A stretch of DNA of 19,324 bases from Sphaerosporella brunnea (lineage: Eukaryota; Ascomycota; Pezizomycetes; Pezizales; Pyronemataceae), in contig VXIS01000540.1 of NCBI GenBank assembly GCA_008704415.1, positions 1 through 19,324 of the forward strand. The letters run 5' to 3'. Shown piece by piece: positions 19,119-19,324 of this stretch (positions within the stretch are counted from its first letter, which is position 1; each line of letters starts with the position of its first letter). A program made the position numbers and the translations under genes. The notes under the pieces are model-generated. The model made no database searches. It saw only the letters and a list, made by a program, of their open reading frames with translations, and was not told the origin of the DNA.

Positions 19119-19324
19119 GGAAGGAAGTTCGAGCTCTACTCTACTCTACTACTCGTTGCTAACAAAATGATCCGGACAGCTGAATGTCGCGCCAAGCCGA
19201 TCAGTAATATCAAGTCGCAAAGAAAAATCCAACTTTTGTCCAAAAATCAAGTATAGGCTTAAAAAAAAGAGACGATATTAATATATAGGAGCAAGGAAAT
19301 TTTCGTAAAACTATTCATGTAATG
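19119..19324. promoter_or_regulatory. Upstream region of the RINT1/TIP20 gene
   Basis: This 206-bp stretch holds the 5' leader and promoter of the minus-strand gene. It has a TCTAC microsatellite (about 19134-19151) near the start codon and an AT-rich end with ATTAATATATA around 19276-19287. The next gene is beyond the window. Confidence 0.5.

Overview
This window is nuclear DNA of a filamentous ascomycete (Pezizomycotina). The evidence is short introns (mostly 53-90 nt) with GTATGT/GTAAGT-like donors and CTGAC/CTAAC branch sites, fungal-type Mdm12, Med1, Tom6 and hexokinase proteins, and dense housekeeping genes in mixed orientation. I cannot fix the class or genus. I see no rRNA, tRNA, CRISPR array or secondary-metabolite genes.

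Layout. Bases 1-3216 are a gene-poor, repeat-rich flank. The clear element there is a complete 795-bp hAT-family DNA transposon (1121-1915) with 17-bp terminal inverted repeats, a perfect 8-bp target-site duplication and a fragment of the transposase C-terminus. From 3217 on there are eight conserved genes: MDM12 (-, 3217-4407) and RPC34 (+, 4663-5844), divergent; TOM6 (-, 6179-6514); a hexokinase gene (-, 7048-8896); MED1 (-, 10256-12169) and CGI121 (+, 12320-13010), divergent; ZW10 (+, 13640-16511) and a RINT1/TIP20-family gene (-, 16643-19118), convergent. About 17 introns are placed from reading frame and splice signals. Two junctions (ZW10 exon 2/3 and RINT1 exon 2/3) cannot be closed cleanly and are flagged.

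Functional view. MDM12 (ER-mitochondria lipid transfer) and TOM6 (protein import) act at the mitochondrial outer membrane. RPC34 (RNA polymerase III), MED1 (Mediator) and CGI121 (KEOPS tRNA modification) serve gene expression. The hexokinase carries the N-terminal RKGS site of yeast Hxk2. The most striking neighbourhood is the tail-to-tail ZW10-RINT1 pair, which encodes two direct partners of one tethering complex (Dsl1/NRZ) for Golgi-to-ER COPI vesicles. The ZW10 product contains an acidic, tryptophan-bearing loop like the COPI-binding lasso of yeast Dsl1.

Stretches over 300 bp without a supported gene are 1-1112, 1924-3216, 5845-6178, 6515-7047, 8897-10255 and 13011-13639. Each has its own entry below.
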